This document shows, piece after piece, positions 42,318-53,842 of a stretch of DNA of 64,000 bases. Position 1 is the first letter of the stretch, and every line of letters starts with the position of its first letter. The stretch lies in contig NW_015622541.1 of the NCBI RefSeq assembly GCF_000835495.1, positions 2,542,001-2,606,000 on the forward strand, in the 5' to 3' direction. The translations under genes and the position numbers were made by a program. The DNA comes from Cladophialophora immunda (lineage: Eukaryota > Ascomycota > Eurotiomycetes > Chaetothyriales > Herpotrichiellaceae). The notes below the pieces were generated by a model that was not told the origin of the DNA, did not search any database, and saw only the letters and a program-made list of their open reading frames with translations.

Positions 42318-44980
42318 TCAGCCTCGGATACCTGTGAGACCTTTTGTGTATCTGACAGATTTTTTCTTGTGTGAACTATTTATTTGTCGAATTTGTCGAG
42401 CGTTTCAGCGTGTTTTGCCTTGTTTGGAGAATATGGGAGCAACCGAGTGCGAATTGTGTCGGGCTGGTTTTCTTGCGGCATCTAGCGGGAGGCAGGCGAG
42501 CGACCTTAGCGAAAGGGGCAGGTTGTGAGTGGAGGAAGTTTGGCTTTTCAGGTTCTACATTTCAACGACTGAATCCCTAGCAGTCGTCACCATGGCGGGC
42601 AGGCTAGCCGGGATTCACTCTCACATGCCTGTGGAGGTGATGCAATATCGGTGCACCTCAGACCGCAGCAGGTCAAAAAGACCCGGATTGGGTTCATTCG
42701 ACTTATGAATTGCCGTTTTCCTCCCGGCCTACCGACATGGAAACACATGGATTTGGCCGGACTTTGGTGATCCGGACAGTTTGGCCCTACCAAGGAGGAG
42801 ATCATGGTAAAGAGACAGAAAGGAAGTGATGGCATGGAAGAAATTGTAACGGCCGCTTTGGGATGAAGGGTGGCATGGGTTAATGGTTCTCGGATGGTCC
42901 AGATCGAGGATGGAAGTGGACAGAGAGGTGCAATGGCAAACAGCTGCGCCTGGAACTGGGATGAGGGATTGTGCATTGAAAGTGTTTTTGACCTGGAATT
43001 GCATCCAACCCCGATATCTATATCTATCTATATCCCCTATCCCTCTCTATTTGCCTCTCGAAAAACTTTGGTGATACAGGACCACTACCTCGTACTGATG
43101 TGGTCTCCATCGTCTGCATGTCCTCTCCATCTGCGTATCCTTCTTTGGTGGACTTGCTGCTATCGACTTTAATGTCTCACTTTCCGCATCCCATTTCCTG
43201 ATGTATCATACCGAATCAAGGTTGAAAGAGACTCCGGGATGCATGCCCCTAGGACCCAAAACTGACCCATCAATGAGAATTAGGACAAAGGGCCCAGAGC
43301 GCGATAATGCAGCTATGACGGGTTGCGTTTGCTCAGCATTGCTGCGGACAAACAGGGCACCAGGGGTCGTCCGCGAGCCCAGCCCTTGCCAACGGTTGTA
43401 TTATTGATGCTTCCTGCTTCTACATACTACCTCCACCACGGGCGGAGATGAGAGGAGGTTACCATGGTCCATGGTATTGTTCGGAACCTCCCGCAAGAAA
43501 CATCGGCTGCTACCGAATCAAGCCCCCCTGAGACTTTCATCGTTGGGGAGGGTGGGAGATTCCGAGATCCGACCTGGGTGAACTTTGGCAGACGTTTAAT
43601 TACTCGGTATCGCAACCGTGGACTCCGCTTTGCATGGGTTTTGACCTTTGGAAACAGGAGCGATTCAGTGCTGATGACCACGAAGGGCCTGAGTCGTTCC
43701 TCTGGAGCTGGGCCTCCTCCTCTGAGGGAAGCAAGGAATCTGGACCATGGATTCTTTTGGGAAATATTATCGTTCACGATGGATCCTGACACGACGAGGA
43801 CGAGGACGGGTCCGCATGAAGGCCCCAAGGGGGGGGGGGGGGTTCGGGGCTGAGGAAATGAACAATGACACCAAAGAAAAAAACAAAAAACGATTTGCCG
43901 GAGCCAATATTACGGGTTTGTGCCAAACTTATTACTCGTACCGCCAGGCCCAGCTCCTGTTCTAGCCCTGGTTCCATATGGGGAGCAGCCACACCAGAGC
44001 GACACCAGTGACGGCTGGGTGATGACAACCACAGGGAACCCACTCTCCCCCCCTCCCCCTCCCCGCCCCTTTATCCCCGTCGCGCACGGATCTTGGATGA
44101 CCTGTGAGATCGACGAAAAAGAGACACAACCGCGTCAGCAAGGAATCGCCGCGAATGAGCGCCCCAAGGGGAGAAGGATGGCGAGGGTGATGGGGATGGC
44201 GAGGATGATGGGGATGGCGAGGATGATGTGGATGACCAGGTTGGCCAGGTTCCCGGACTTTCGGCGATTGTTCGCTGGGTCAGCTCAAGATGGGCTACAG
44301 GGGGAAGGTGAAGAAGGAATGGGAGCCCCAGCAGAAAGAATCGAGGAGAGGAAGGATTTGGACAGAAAACTCCTGACAAGTGGTTGCTAGAGTCTACGCG
44401 GTACTCGGGACTCGCCTTCACATTCCTTCTTCTCAGGCGTAACCGGCGATATCAAAACCAAAAGTTGTCGTTTCAGAGCCACACGTGAATACCACAGAGA
44501 TGCTAATTACATATGAACGATCATGGACTCGTACTCAGGAACAACGAAATCCTTTCAATCGTGCTTACGGCACACCAGAACGTCGTCCAGACTGACTCAA
44601 GCCGAGCTCATACTTTCGGCTTCCCCATGGGGGCAAGCAAAGGCATGTTTTGAGTTTGAGCTCGATCGAATACTTCGTGGAAACCAATGGTGTAAAGGGA
44701 GGCCCGTTACATTCTGCCAGGCCAGTCCTGTCTCTGGTCGTCATCTCATAAGCCTGTCATCACCTTGATCCATTTGGACCCGGAATGGTCCCTGTCCCCT
44801 GCCCTCAAACACGGCTCAGAGCATCAGCCTATCCATGGATACAGTGGGCCAGCAGGTTGCAGAGGATTTGGACTGTGTTGTCGCCTCGCCGCATGACGAT
44901 CTGGGCTGTCTCAATTTTGAGTTGCCACCGCCGTCCAACTCTTGATGCAACAGTACGGAATACCCTGACGTTGCTGCGTC
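42318..44980. other. 2.7-kb intergenic region with repeats
   Basis: No gene can be supported between the convergent orphan gene and csn5. Contents: a TATCTA microsatellite near 43013-43033, a G-run of about 13-14 bases near 43830, and an 18-bp minisatellite at 44176-44229. A 129-codon frame at 43464-43853 looks like a chance frame over Gly-rich repeats. Confidence 0.5.
44176..44229. repeat. 18-bp minisatellite, three copies
   Basis: Three near-identical copies of GGATGGCGAGGATGATGG. The first has one substitution and the third ends in T. They are in direct tandem. Confidence 0.8.
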
Positions 44981-46093
44981 TCAGCCGCCGTTGCTTGCCA
45001 CGGGTACCCCTGTCGTCGTATGGGCAGTCTGCTGAGCTGGCTTTTGGCTGGCCTCCTGTACCACTCCCCAGAATAACTTCTGCTTAACCTCATGTGCCAT
45101 TAGACCAGCGATCTCTTCCGTTGCGATCTTGGCGCCACCTCGAACAATCTGCTCCATTGAACCATCTCTTACAGTCCTGAAATTCTTGTCTCCCGTTCCT
45201 GCCAACTCCGGACCTCGTCGAGCCATGCTAGCACCTGTCCTCTCTTTGTTGGCCGCTGCCCTGATCTTGACTGCGTGGTCAGCGATCTGCTTGTTTGTGT
45301 AGTCGCGATTGGTGAAAAGTGGTGACTGCGAAAGCGTCGATGTCCAGTACTTGTTCCACAAGAGGCCGAGCAGATATGTATCAAGAGTTGATTTGTAGTG
45401 TGTGATCTCCAGGGGATAGTAGGAATTGGCATGAACTCCGAAGTCTTGTATCTTATCCTGAGGAATTGCTTGATACTCGTCGCTGTCGTCTGTAAATTGT
45501 TTATCCTTGGGGACGTGGCCTTCGGGGTATGTCCTGAAAGCACCAATTTCAACTTTGCCGGCGGAGACAGTTCGGTCTGGATCAATCACCACCGCAACGA
45601 AAGGGTCGTTGACCATCTGATGCGTCTTTTGAGTATGGACGTCGATCCCTGACAGCCAACAACCATATCCCGGATGCGAGTGATACCAGCCGACGGCGTT
45701 TTCCAGTTGCCCTCCTCCTTCCCTAGATGAAATACCAAAGTTGACCATGTATTCATCAGCATCAGCGTGCGCATTGACCCTTGTTTCCGTTCCCTCAACT
45801 GGAAGCCGGAAAGCATCTGTTATGACGAGCGATCGACCAGAGACGTAACCGATCATGAGGCCCATGATCTCGAGACTGCCTCCGGAACGGGCGTGGGTCG
45901 TCATTTTCAGGAGGGCAAGGGCAGAGATGCGGACGTGAGTGAAATAGTTGGGATCTTTCTTCCATGGAGCGGAGTTTTGCAAGGCCTTGTAGGCGGCAGG
46001 ATCGGGCAGGTTGTAGAGGGCATTTTGAAATGGGTCGACAGTGATGACGTTGTTCTCGGCCTCCCAACTGCGCAAAGCTGAGAGAGTCGACAT
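44981..46093 (-). CDS. csn5: COP9 signalosome subunit 5, JAMM deneddylase
   Basis: A 370-residue intronless MPN+ metalloprotease, the catalytic subunit of the COP9 signalosome that removes Nedd8 from cullins. The zinc site is complete: Glu75 in EIMGLM, then [14 protein letters not shown] giving His138, His140 and Asp151. The N-terminus [15 protein letters not shown] and the segment [17 protein letters not shown] are typical Csn5. The C-terminal helices contain [19 protein letters not shown] and a short Thr/Ala-rich tail. The frame extends to 46228 only through a TTG, so ATG 46093 is the start. Because the window also encodes an F-box protein at its right end, both belong to the cullin-RING pathway, although nothing suggests a physical cluster. 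It shares a 442-bp divergent promoter with ase1. Confidence 0.96.
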   Translation of the reverse strand: MSTLSALRSWEAENNVITVDPFQNALYNLPDPAAYKALQNSAPWKKDPNYFTHVRISALALLKMTTHARSGGSLEIMGLMIGYVSGRSLVITDAFRLPVEGTETRVNAHADADEYMVNFGISSREGGGQLENAVGWYHSHPGYGCWLSGIDVHTQKTHQMVNDPFVAVVIDPDRTVSAGKVEIGAFRTYPEGHVPKDKQFTDDSDEYQAIPQDKIQDFGVHANSYYPLEITHYKSTLDTYLLGLLWNKYWTSTLSQSPLFTNRDYTNKQIADHAVKIRAAANKERTGASMARRGPELAGTGDKNFRTVRDGSMEQIVRGGAKIATEEIAGLMAHEVKQKLFWGVVQEASQKPAQQTAHTTTGVPVASNGG

Positions 46094-46535
46094 GGTGGTG
46101 TGAGAGGCTAAGATGTTGACATTCGACGATATGGATGACGGGGTGAGATGAAGCTGCGCCTGACGACGCCGTGCCAGTGTTTGAGCTGCCTGAGGTGAGG
46201 TGCGGGCAGGTGTTTGGAGTTGAAACAATTCTGCCGCTGCCCCTCGGACAATTAGCTAGAAGGCGGTGAAGCTCGCGGCGGGCCAAGCGTGGTGTGTGCG
46301 CAGTTGCTGTGTCAACAATCGCGCATCAACACAACGAGATCTTTCGGGATGATGGCATTGTCCACACCTTCAACCTGATTCGGCAGCACGCCACGACCAT
46401 CTGTTGACCATCCTTTCCCCATAGTGCGTGCTCCTTCGTATTCTTCGAATCTGTCCATGCAACCGTTTGGCCGATTATATCAGAATCGAGAACGATCTCA
46501 CAAAAGCTGCTCGGCCACGAGCCTGAGTTGCAAGC
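46094..46535. promoter_or_regulatory. Divergent csn5 / ase1 promoter
   Basis: 442 bp between the two ATGs, which must contain both promoters and 5' leaders. No clear TATA box on either side; no other motif stands out. Confidence 0.6.
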
Positions 46536-49214
46536 ATGCCTCCATCAATGGACACCAGCTATCTCACCACCCAAGTCAACACAATCATCGGGCAACTACA
46601 TGCTATCTTTGACGAGATAGGAGTTCCCCGGAATGAGCGCGAGTCAAGGGAGACGGAGCTCTTTGCAGCTCTGTCTGAGGCTCTGCACAACCAGCTTCGG
46701 CTTGTCAACTCGTATGGATGAACCCTCCCGAGTTCCACGATGCAGAAGTGTACTGACGTTATCACCAGTGAGAAGAATGCCATGACCGAGGAAGCTCAGA
46801 ACATCATCAAGACTATCAAACAGATGGAGCTGTCACTCGAAGACGAAAAGGACAGAGGCTACGACTTGGACACCAATGGCCTCCGAGTCACCTATCCCCT
46901 GATCGACTGTCTACGCGACCTCAAAGAGAAATACAATGTTGTCAGTAGATTACACCGCGAGCGGTTTGAACAAGTCAAGAAGCTTGTGCAAGCTCTAGAG
47001 TCATACTCCTCGCATCTCGAGTCATCCTTCGTCAAGATTAGACTACCACCAACCTCCTCGAACAGCTGTCCTCCCACCTTCGACCTCTCACCCTCCTACG
47101 TCACCACACTCGATGAAGAATTCACCAGGGTATACGACGAATATAACAAGAGGGTGGTGATTGTGCAACAAACCGCAGAAGAAATTGTCAGACTGTGGTC
47201 TGAGCTGGGCATTCCCCAAGCACAGACGGACTCGTTGATTGTTCAGCACTATCGCGACTCTCCTGAGCAGCTGGGTCTGCACCAGGCGGACCTTGATCGG
47301 CTGAAGAGTCGTCGCGATAAACTCCTTGACGAGAAGAAGAGCCGCGAGAAGCGACTGAACGAGATCAAGAAGAGTATTGAGATGTTGTGGGATCGACTCG
47401 GAATCGAACAACCGGATCGAAAAGCATTCCTGGCAGCCAACCGAGGCTGTGGACTCAGAACCATCAATGAGTTTGAGGACGAACTTGCAAGACTCAACGA
47501 GCTGAAGAGGCAGAACTTGCATTTGTTCGTCGAGGATGCGCGTGTCAGACTGCAAGAACTTTGGGATGCACTTTACTTCTCCGAAGAAGAGATGCTCGAT
47601 TTCACGCCGGCCTTCTCAGACGTCTACAGTGATGCTCTGCTATCGGCCCACGAAGCAGAAATCGAGAGGCTCCTGACGCTAAAGGAACAGCGTGAACCCA
47701 TCCTAGCCATGGTCGAGAAGTATAAGTCTCTGATAGCCGACCGGGAAGCCTTGGCCGCATCTGCTAATGACGCCTCACGTCTCATGCTGAAACCTCAAAA
47801 GGGAGAGAAACGTGACCCCGGAAAGTTGCTAAGGGAAGAGAAGATGAGGAAGAGGATTGCGAAGGAGCTGCCAAAGGTCATAGCTGATTTGACCAAGGTT
47901 CTGGAGAAGTATGAGGACGAATACGGCCGGCCATTTCTGGTCCAGGGCGAACGAATGCTTGATGAGATGGAAGAAGCTGAAGTCAAAGCACCGCCACCTC
48001 GATCCAAGACGCCAAATGGACTGCCTCCGAGATCAAAGACTCCTGCGCCGGCAACAGCTTCAAAAGCGGTTTCTAGCACCGCAAAGTCCGCCGCTCCTGC
48101 AAGACCAGCCAGTGTGATGAAGGGACCGCCACCACGGTCAACAGCAGCAAAGACTCCCACCACGAGCAGGCCTGGCACAGTCAGACAACAAGCGGCACCA
48201 ACCTCAGCGGCCACAGCCACTGCACCTTTGTCTCAAGCGAAGTCGCCCTCCAAGATACCAGCTCGGGTTCCGCTGGGAAATCTGAAGAACTCTCCAGAAC
48301 GCCGCGGTGTTCCTCAGCCAGCGCCCTATAACAGGCAGCCAGAACCACAACAAAACTACGCCCAAAATGCCAGGACTATGGGACCGCCACGAGCACCTCC
48401 ACCGAAGATGAGAGATCTGTTTGTGCCACCTCCAGATCCCACTCCGGCTCCAGCCATGACTTCTCAACCCCCACCTCCTACTTCCAATAGGCCCGCAAGC
48501 ACCATCTCTTCGGGCTCGAGTGAAAGCAGTCGCTATGTGCGGCCAATGAGCCCTGAAGATGTCTATGACGATCGCGAGAGAATGTCGTACATGTCGGCTT
48601 CTCTCCTGAATCGTGAGCGACAGCAGCACCCTCAGTATGCACCGCTGCCATCTCACCAAGCTGATCCATTCTACCAATCTCACCTTCCGCATCAACATCA
48701 ACATCAGCCTTCCCATTCTTCGTCAAATTCCATACATAGCCATAGTCAGAGCATACGGCATAACCCTTCGGCGCCACCCTCAACGGTCGTCTCTCGCCAA
48801 ACCTCCAATACCTCTTCGAACATGACCACTGGCACCACAGCTAGCGGCAGTGAAAACTGGGAAACATATTCCGATGGCTCAGATATGGAACCTGAACGAG
48901 ACCTCCGGGACGCTTACTACTCTGCGAAGGTGCATGCCCACAACCCTATGGCCAACGCCCTAGGCACGAGCTATAACTCGAACGGGCAGAAGAGACCGAC
49001 CACAGCAGCTGGTGCTGCCGGTGGAGGGGCAGCCTTTTCAGGGCAGATGGCGCCACCGCCGGCGAAGAACCATCACACCGGATATCAAACCTCTCAATAT
49101 CGACACGCACAGGAGAGATTCAGGGAGATGTCGGACGAGAATGCCCATTCCGGCGTCGTGAGGGTTGAGGGCAGTGACGCTGCATGGAGCACGGAACTCG
49201 AGGAGTCGTATTAG
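46536..49214 (+). CDS. ase1: Ase1/PRC1/MAP65 microtubule bundling protein
   Basis: An 873-residue anaphase spindle midzone protein that cross-links antiparallel microtubules. Exons are 46536-46711 and 46769-49214; the 57-bp intron has a TACTGACG branch site. The N-terminal dimerisation rod begins YLTTQVNTIIGQLHAIFDEI and continues as coiled coil to about residue 300, including VQQTAEEIVRLWSELGIP. The spectrin-like microtubule-binding domain follows, with LWDRLGIEQPDRKAF, RVRLQELWDALYFSEEEM and ILAMVEKYKSLIADREALAA. A conserved basic segment KGEKRDPGKLLREEKMRKRI closes it. The C-terminal ~400 residues are Pro/Ser/Thr-rich with PPPRSKTP repeats, likely phosphorylation sites for mitotic kinases (inference). 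Confidence 0.93.
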
Positions 49215-50540
49215 AAAGACAATTTGTTTGGGCAACCAATCTCTGGGTGGGTGGACATGTGTTTTTGCGAGGGGCGAAGCACTCGACTGTCTCTGTGTTA
49301 ATAGTGGCGTAAAGTTTCAGGCATTCTCGGGCTGTTGACATGTTGACACGAAGATCTGGCGCCAGGTTTTTGTTGCTTTTCCCGGGGAATTTCAACCTTT
49401 TGGGGGGGTTTTCTGCCCTGTCGAGGCATGTTCAAGAAGAGATCAAGAGAATCCGACCAGATCAAATCCAATTCATGTAGGCGACATGTCCCACGGCGCT
49501 GGCTGGTCTATGTGCCTGCGGGCATCTCTCTCGCTCTTTGCTATTTGGCATTGAGATACGTAAGATGAGATGGGTGGATAGATGAGTAGTTGGTTGGTTA
49601 GTCGACTGAATGACCAGTCACCTAATCGATTGGATCAACTCGATCAACGAACGCCGGTTTCGAAGAATCAGGACTCTCTGTGAGCGATCGACGGGCAGTG
49701 AGAACGGGAGTCTTACTGTTCATTCACCCTCTCAGTCGCTCACTCAGTCGCTCGCTCATCGAGGCAGCTATCCATGCGTTCGCCTGTTCTTTGGGGCAGA
49801 GACGGGAGTATATGTGTGTAACTTCCCGTTAACCCACCGAGTCAACACCCAGCGCAAGCAACCCCGTGTATAGATAGACAAAGGCAGAGCGACAACGACG
49901 CTCCATGCAGGTGCAGTACGCAGCTAGCGAGGACATTTATAGATATTCCGACAGAGATTCCTACCAGTCTGTGGTGCTTGCCCCGGGATAATACAATGAA
50001 AATCGGATAATATTGGTAAAGTTATAGAATATCTCTGAGGAGTGCTCTCATTTCAACATCTGGTTCAATTCAGACTGAGATACAGCCGACCTACTCCTTG
50101 CCTGTGCGTGTGCTCGTGTGCGACTGATCGGTAGACCGTGACATCAAATAACCCGACAACGCGCTCAAACTATTCCGCTCTGACTCCTTGAATCCCTCGC
50201 TCCAGACCCAGCTTCGTGATAAACGCCCAGTCTTCTGTTATCCCATATCATTCCTATTTAATACATGGTATCGTGTGCTCCATGTGGACAGTGTGTATCT
50301 TGGTCATGAAATCGTTTCAGTAAACCCCCTGGTGTCGGGTTCAAACGCTAATACCTTCAGTGTGAACCTTGGTTGTGCGCCAGAAATGTGCAAAAACTTC
50401 ACTGTCCTGGACATATATGCGTAGATGCTCTTTTGGATGAGCTTATTATTATCAACTTGCGGGAATCGTGCTCCCGTCGGATGGAGAAGTCGCGTCAGTA
50501 GGTGGACAATGCGAGACGCGAGCTCACAAGCTGGCTTCTT
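49215..50540. other. Convergent 3' region, no gene seen
   Basis: 1.3 kb between the ends of ase1 and the GT71 gene. It has simple-sequence patches, such as GTTGGTTGGTTAG near 49590 and CACTCAGTCGCTCACTCAGTC near 49728. Several short frames are not supported. Confidence 0.5.
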
Positions 50541-52208
50541 TCAAGGTGGCGCGGGCATTTCAACTGATGTTCCCATATTCTGTCGATCTTCGAGTGCAGC
50601 ATCTGAACCGAACACATCGTCCCAGTACTTCCTAGTCCTCTCGCAGATTCCTTGCCTGCCTTTCCACGTGCCAAACTGATGCTCATTCTCGCAAGCAGTG
50701 TCTTTGATTTCTTCCCAGAACCTGCGCTCGACGTCGAACCCGAATAACTCAATGGCACGAGCTTCGTTCATCCAACAGCGGACGTTGGTGCCGTTTGTGT
50801 CTCGAGTCGGCCCCCCGGCGCCAGACACTTGGCCTGAAAAGTCTACCATTTGATGATCGAATATGGTGGCTGGATCAAATTTGGGGAAGTTGGCGTGGAT
50901 AAAGAAGGGTTTAATGTCGCTAGCCTGAATATCGAAGTGGTTGTCCTTGCCGGTGTCAACATCTTGAACTCGCTCGTGAGGAGGGCCATAGGCATTCGTA
51001 AATGTGTAATCAGCGACAGGGTCGTGCTGAGCCATTGCACTACCGAGATAGTTGCCAGAAGAATCGTGTCGGCCGACAGCCATGACCCGTTGGTGCACGG
51101 CGTAAAAAGGCTCCTTAAGGGCGGTAGCAGCCCAAGCAAACGTTTCCTTGTCGCCTTGGCCGGGCGCACCCTGGGAGAGCAGGGGATAGTAATAGGTAGG
51201 CCCGTAATAGTTGTAATATGCGGCGAGGAGAAGCGACAAGTGATGTTTGGCTTTGGAGTACATGACTTCACCTGATTCGACGGCAGCCCGCTCATTCAAG
51301 GAGGGGATCCTGTCGATTTTGGCGATTTCGAAATAGTAGGGAGATTCAGATGCGTACCAGAAATCCGGCCAGACGACCAATCCATTGCTCTTGAAGGGCT
51401 CTTCTTGGAACAACGGAAGAGGATTGTGTACTGGAAAGGCGTCAGAATCAAGCAACAGGACTTCTTCAAACGAGGAGAATAGGATAGCCATGATTTTGTA
51501 CTGAAATCGATCGATCGACACACCCGCGTTAGCGGCATGAAAGACGTCGGAAAGGAGAAGGCATTTGGCGTTCAAGGCCGGTAGGACAACATTGCAGACC
51601 TGCTCATCCCATTCGGACGGATCGGCCACAAAAACCTCGACTGGTAACTCGGACTTGGCTCTTCGTAACATGCGGACCGAGATGACCAAGACGGGGAGCT
51701 GGGTGAAGCCTCCTGTCATGACAATGCCACGAGTGCCCGGCTGATATGGTATGTTGGGAGGATTGCTTTTCAAGTCATTGACAAAGTTGGAATGGGCCTC
51801 ACGCATGCGCTTGACGTCGGCGGTATCCATGTACAGGATATCCGGTCGAGGATGATCGTGGGTGGGATCGAAGCCAATATCGAGCTTCTGCGGCACCACA
51901 AGGTCGGGGGCATTCCTGCAATTGGGATCATTGTTCAGGATGATCAGATAGAGACTCCGCCAGAACGCGGCCTGGCTGTCGAGGAGGGGGTTCTCAATCT
52001 TGGCTGGCGGCTTCGGCTCGGAGTCCGCTTGAGGCACAGATTCGGGGGCAGACTCGGGGCGGGCAGGGGGAGGAGGTTCAGCAGGTTCATGGTGAACTCG
52101 AGTTTGCAGGAAGAGGAGGAAGAGAAACAGGGCGAGCAGAGCCGCAATCAGGCCCGACTTTCGACGATACATTGGCCCAGCGAGCTTTCTCGAGGGCCGC
52201 AGAATCAT
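50541..52208 (-). CDS. Mnn2-type alpha-1,2-mannosyltransferase (GT71)
   Basis: A 555-residue single-exon type II Golgi glycosyltransferase of the Mnn1/Mnn2 family (Mannosyltransf_3). A short cytosolic tail (MILRPSRKLAGPMYRRKSG) is followed by a membrane anchor at residues 19-35 and a Pro/Glu-rich stem to about residue 70. The catalytic domain includes GIVMTGGFTQLPVLVISVRM, LPVEVFVADPSEWDE, and RFQYKIMAILFSSFEEVLLL leading to the DxD site DSDAFPVHNP (Asp254, Asp256). Also visible are VVWPDFWYASESPYYFEI and ALKEPFYAVHQRVMAVG. The expected role is adding alpha-1,2-mannose branches to N-glycan outer chains of wall mannoproteins. Whether it acts as Mnn2 or Mnn5 type is not decidable. ATG 52208 is first; ATG at codon 13 is an alternative. 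Confidence 0.9.
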   Translation of the reverse strand: MILRPSRKLAGPMYRRKSGLIAALLALFLFLLFLQTRVHHEPAEPPPPARPESAPESVPQADSEPKPPAKIENPLLDSQAAFWRSLYLIILNNDPNCRNAPDLVVPQKLDIGFDPTHDHPRPDILYMDTADVKRMREAHSNFVNDLKSNPPNIPYQPGTRGIVMTGGFTQLPVLVISVRMLRRAKSELPVEVFVADPSEWDEQVCNVVLPALNAKCLLLSDVFHAANAGVSIDRFQYKIMAILFSSFEEVLLLDSDAFPVHNPLPLFQEEPFKSNGLVVWPDFWYASESPYYFEIAKIDRIPSLNERAAVESGEVMYSKAKHHLSLLLAAYYNYYGPTYYYPLLSQGAPGQGDKETFAWAATALKEPFYAVHQRVMAVGRHDSSGNYLGSAMAQHDPVADYTFTNAYGPPHERVQDVDTGKDNHFDIQASDIKPFFIHANFPKFDPATIFDHQMVDFSGQVSGAGGPTRDTNGTNVRCWMNEARAIELFGFDVERRFWEEIKDTACENEHQFGTWKGRQGICERTRKYWDDVFGSDAALEDRQNMGTSVEMPAPP

Positions 52209-53842
52209 GATGGTGGCCGGTCATCGACGGTCCATGGCCGAAGGGGCAGGGAATGAGAACCAAAGCGCAGACAAAGAGCAGACAACTTCGAACGCTGTGA
52301 TCGAGTACAAAGAAGAACGCAGCAATGAGGAGAGGAACGACGCAGTCAAAGGTCGGATCAACTGATTGCTGAGGTTGGAATTTGCGAGTAGTTGGTTGAC
52401 ATCAAAACATGGCAGGTACGAGCCAGGCATGTGAATGGCTGGGAGATGACGGCACAGAGTGGGCAGCGAAGGAATGAAGCGACGCCGCCAGGAGAATGGA
52501 GGGGGGAATTGTAGGGGACCTGGCCAGTGGCCATGGAGGCGAACCTTTTAACTGGAGGCATCAACGGGATGCCGATGGGGGCGGTGTGGTCATGGTAATT
52601 GTCCGTAGGGAGCTGAGCCGTGTATACCTGCAGCAGCGTGCCCACAGGACGGAGCAGGCGACGGGGGCCTGGAGATTGTGAGTGCAAGTGTTGAATAGAA
52701 GGCACGAGCTGGCCCCCGTCGTCCCCGGGCTGATATATGTATGTCCTCGAATGCTGGGTACCTCAACAGCCACCTACCTATGCGTGCTAGGGAGCCAGAG
52801 ATGCCACCAATGCACGGTGATGCACAAGGGCAAACTTAGCCAATATCTTGGGCAGGAGAGCGACGGCTTAGGCGTGATGGGGGAACGTGGGAGGAGAGTG
52901 TTAGAGGCTTGAGCCGAGGCCCTAGGCGCTCATCTTCTTCCGTATCTTACCCGTGGCACCCGCAGCCAAGCATCCTCCCAGTTAGCGGGCTGGCTAGTGT
53001 TATATAACTGACAACCCACGCTTGACTAAGACGCCCGGATAAGCCATGCGTTGCCCCTCCGGATCAGCGCCCGCTTTTAACTGGTTCGTTTAGAGACCGC
53101 CTACTAGCCCTTGGAACAACGAGTACAGGGGCCTTTTAGCCTGGTGAGCCACCGCCCACCGCGGAAATGTGTCACCAATTTAAGCCTGAGAGGCAGCATC
53201 AGCCTCAACCAAAGCCTATTGAACCGACCCGTATGATTGCTTGATTCGGGGGGGGGGGGGGGGGGTGAGAGCCGGTGCCCTGGGAGTGTCTGATTTTAGG
53301 GGCCGCCACCCAACTCTGCAACACCACCAGGCCACACAGGAATACGGACGAGGTACCCATTATTGCGTCTCCTCCTCCTCCCCTCGCTCGTTTCACCCTG
53401 CGCATGGTTGACACGACAAAACACCAGATCATTGTGTCCGTTAGCTGATTCTCACCTTTCTGCTGCCTCCCGCTTTCGCTTCCCGTTGCCCGACCGTCAT
53501 TAAACGTCTGACCTACCCACACCAACAATCACCGCTAAGGCACAATTTCGTCGCCATTGACCACCCTCCCCCCTTTGACTCGCACGTATCAAGTAAGCAG
53601 CAAAAGTCCAAAGTGGCGCAGGAAGGGCTGGTGGTCAGGGTTCTTTAGAAGGGCGGTCGGGCGCGAAGTGAAAGCCAAACCGATCCAAATCGCCCTTTTT
53701 CCCTCGTCTCATATGGCCAAAGCACGTCCGTCTGCTCAACTCGGTCCTCACGTCCATCGCGTCCAGTCTACGTGGGCGAATATGAGCTGATCCTGGCCCG
53801 CAATCTGGAGGGATACATACCGACTGCACAGATTTGGTCACC
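52209..53842. other. Divergent intergenic region with poly-G run
   Basis: 1.6 kb between the GT71 gene and a regulator gene. Contains both promoters. A G-run of about 18 bases lies near 53248-53265 and is a likely sequencing weak spot. Frames here are short and unsupported. Confidence 0.5.

Noticed and set aside
43464..43853. 129-codon plus-strand frame in the 42.3-45.0 kb gap
   Set aside because: No recognised domain; it runs through a poly-G tract and ends in low-complexity sequence, so it is likely chance.
50325..50380. tRNA-like B-box (gggttcaaac) near 50337
   Set aside because: No matching A box at the right distance and no cloverleaf could be drawn.
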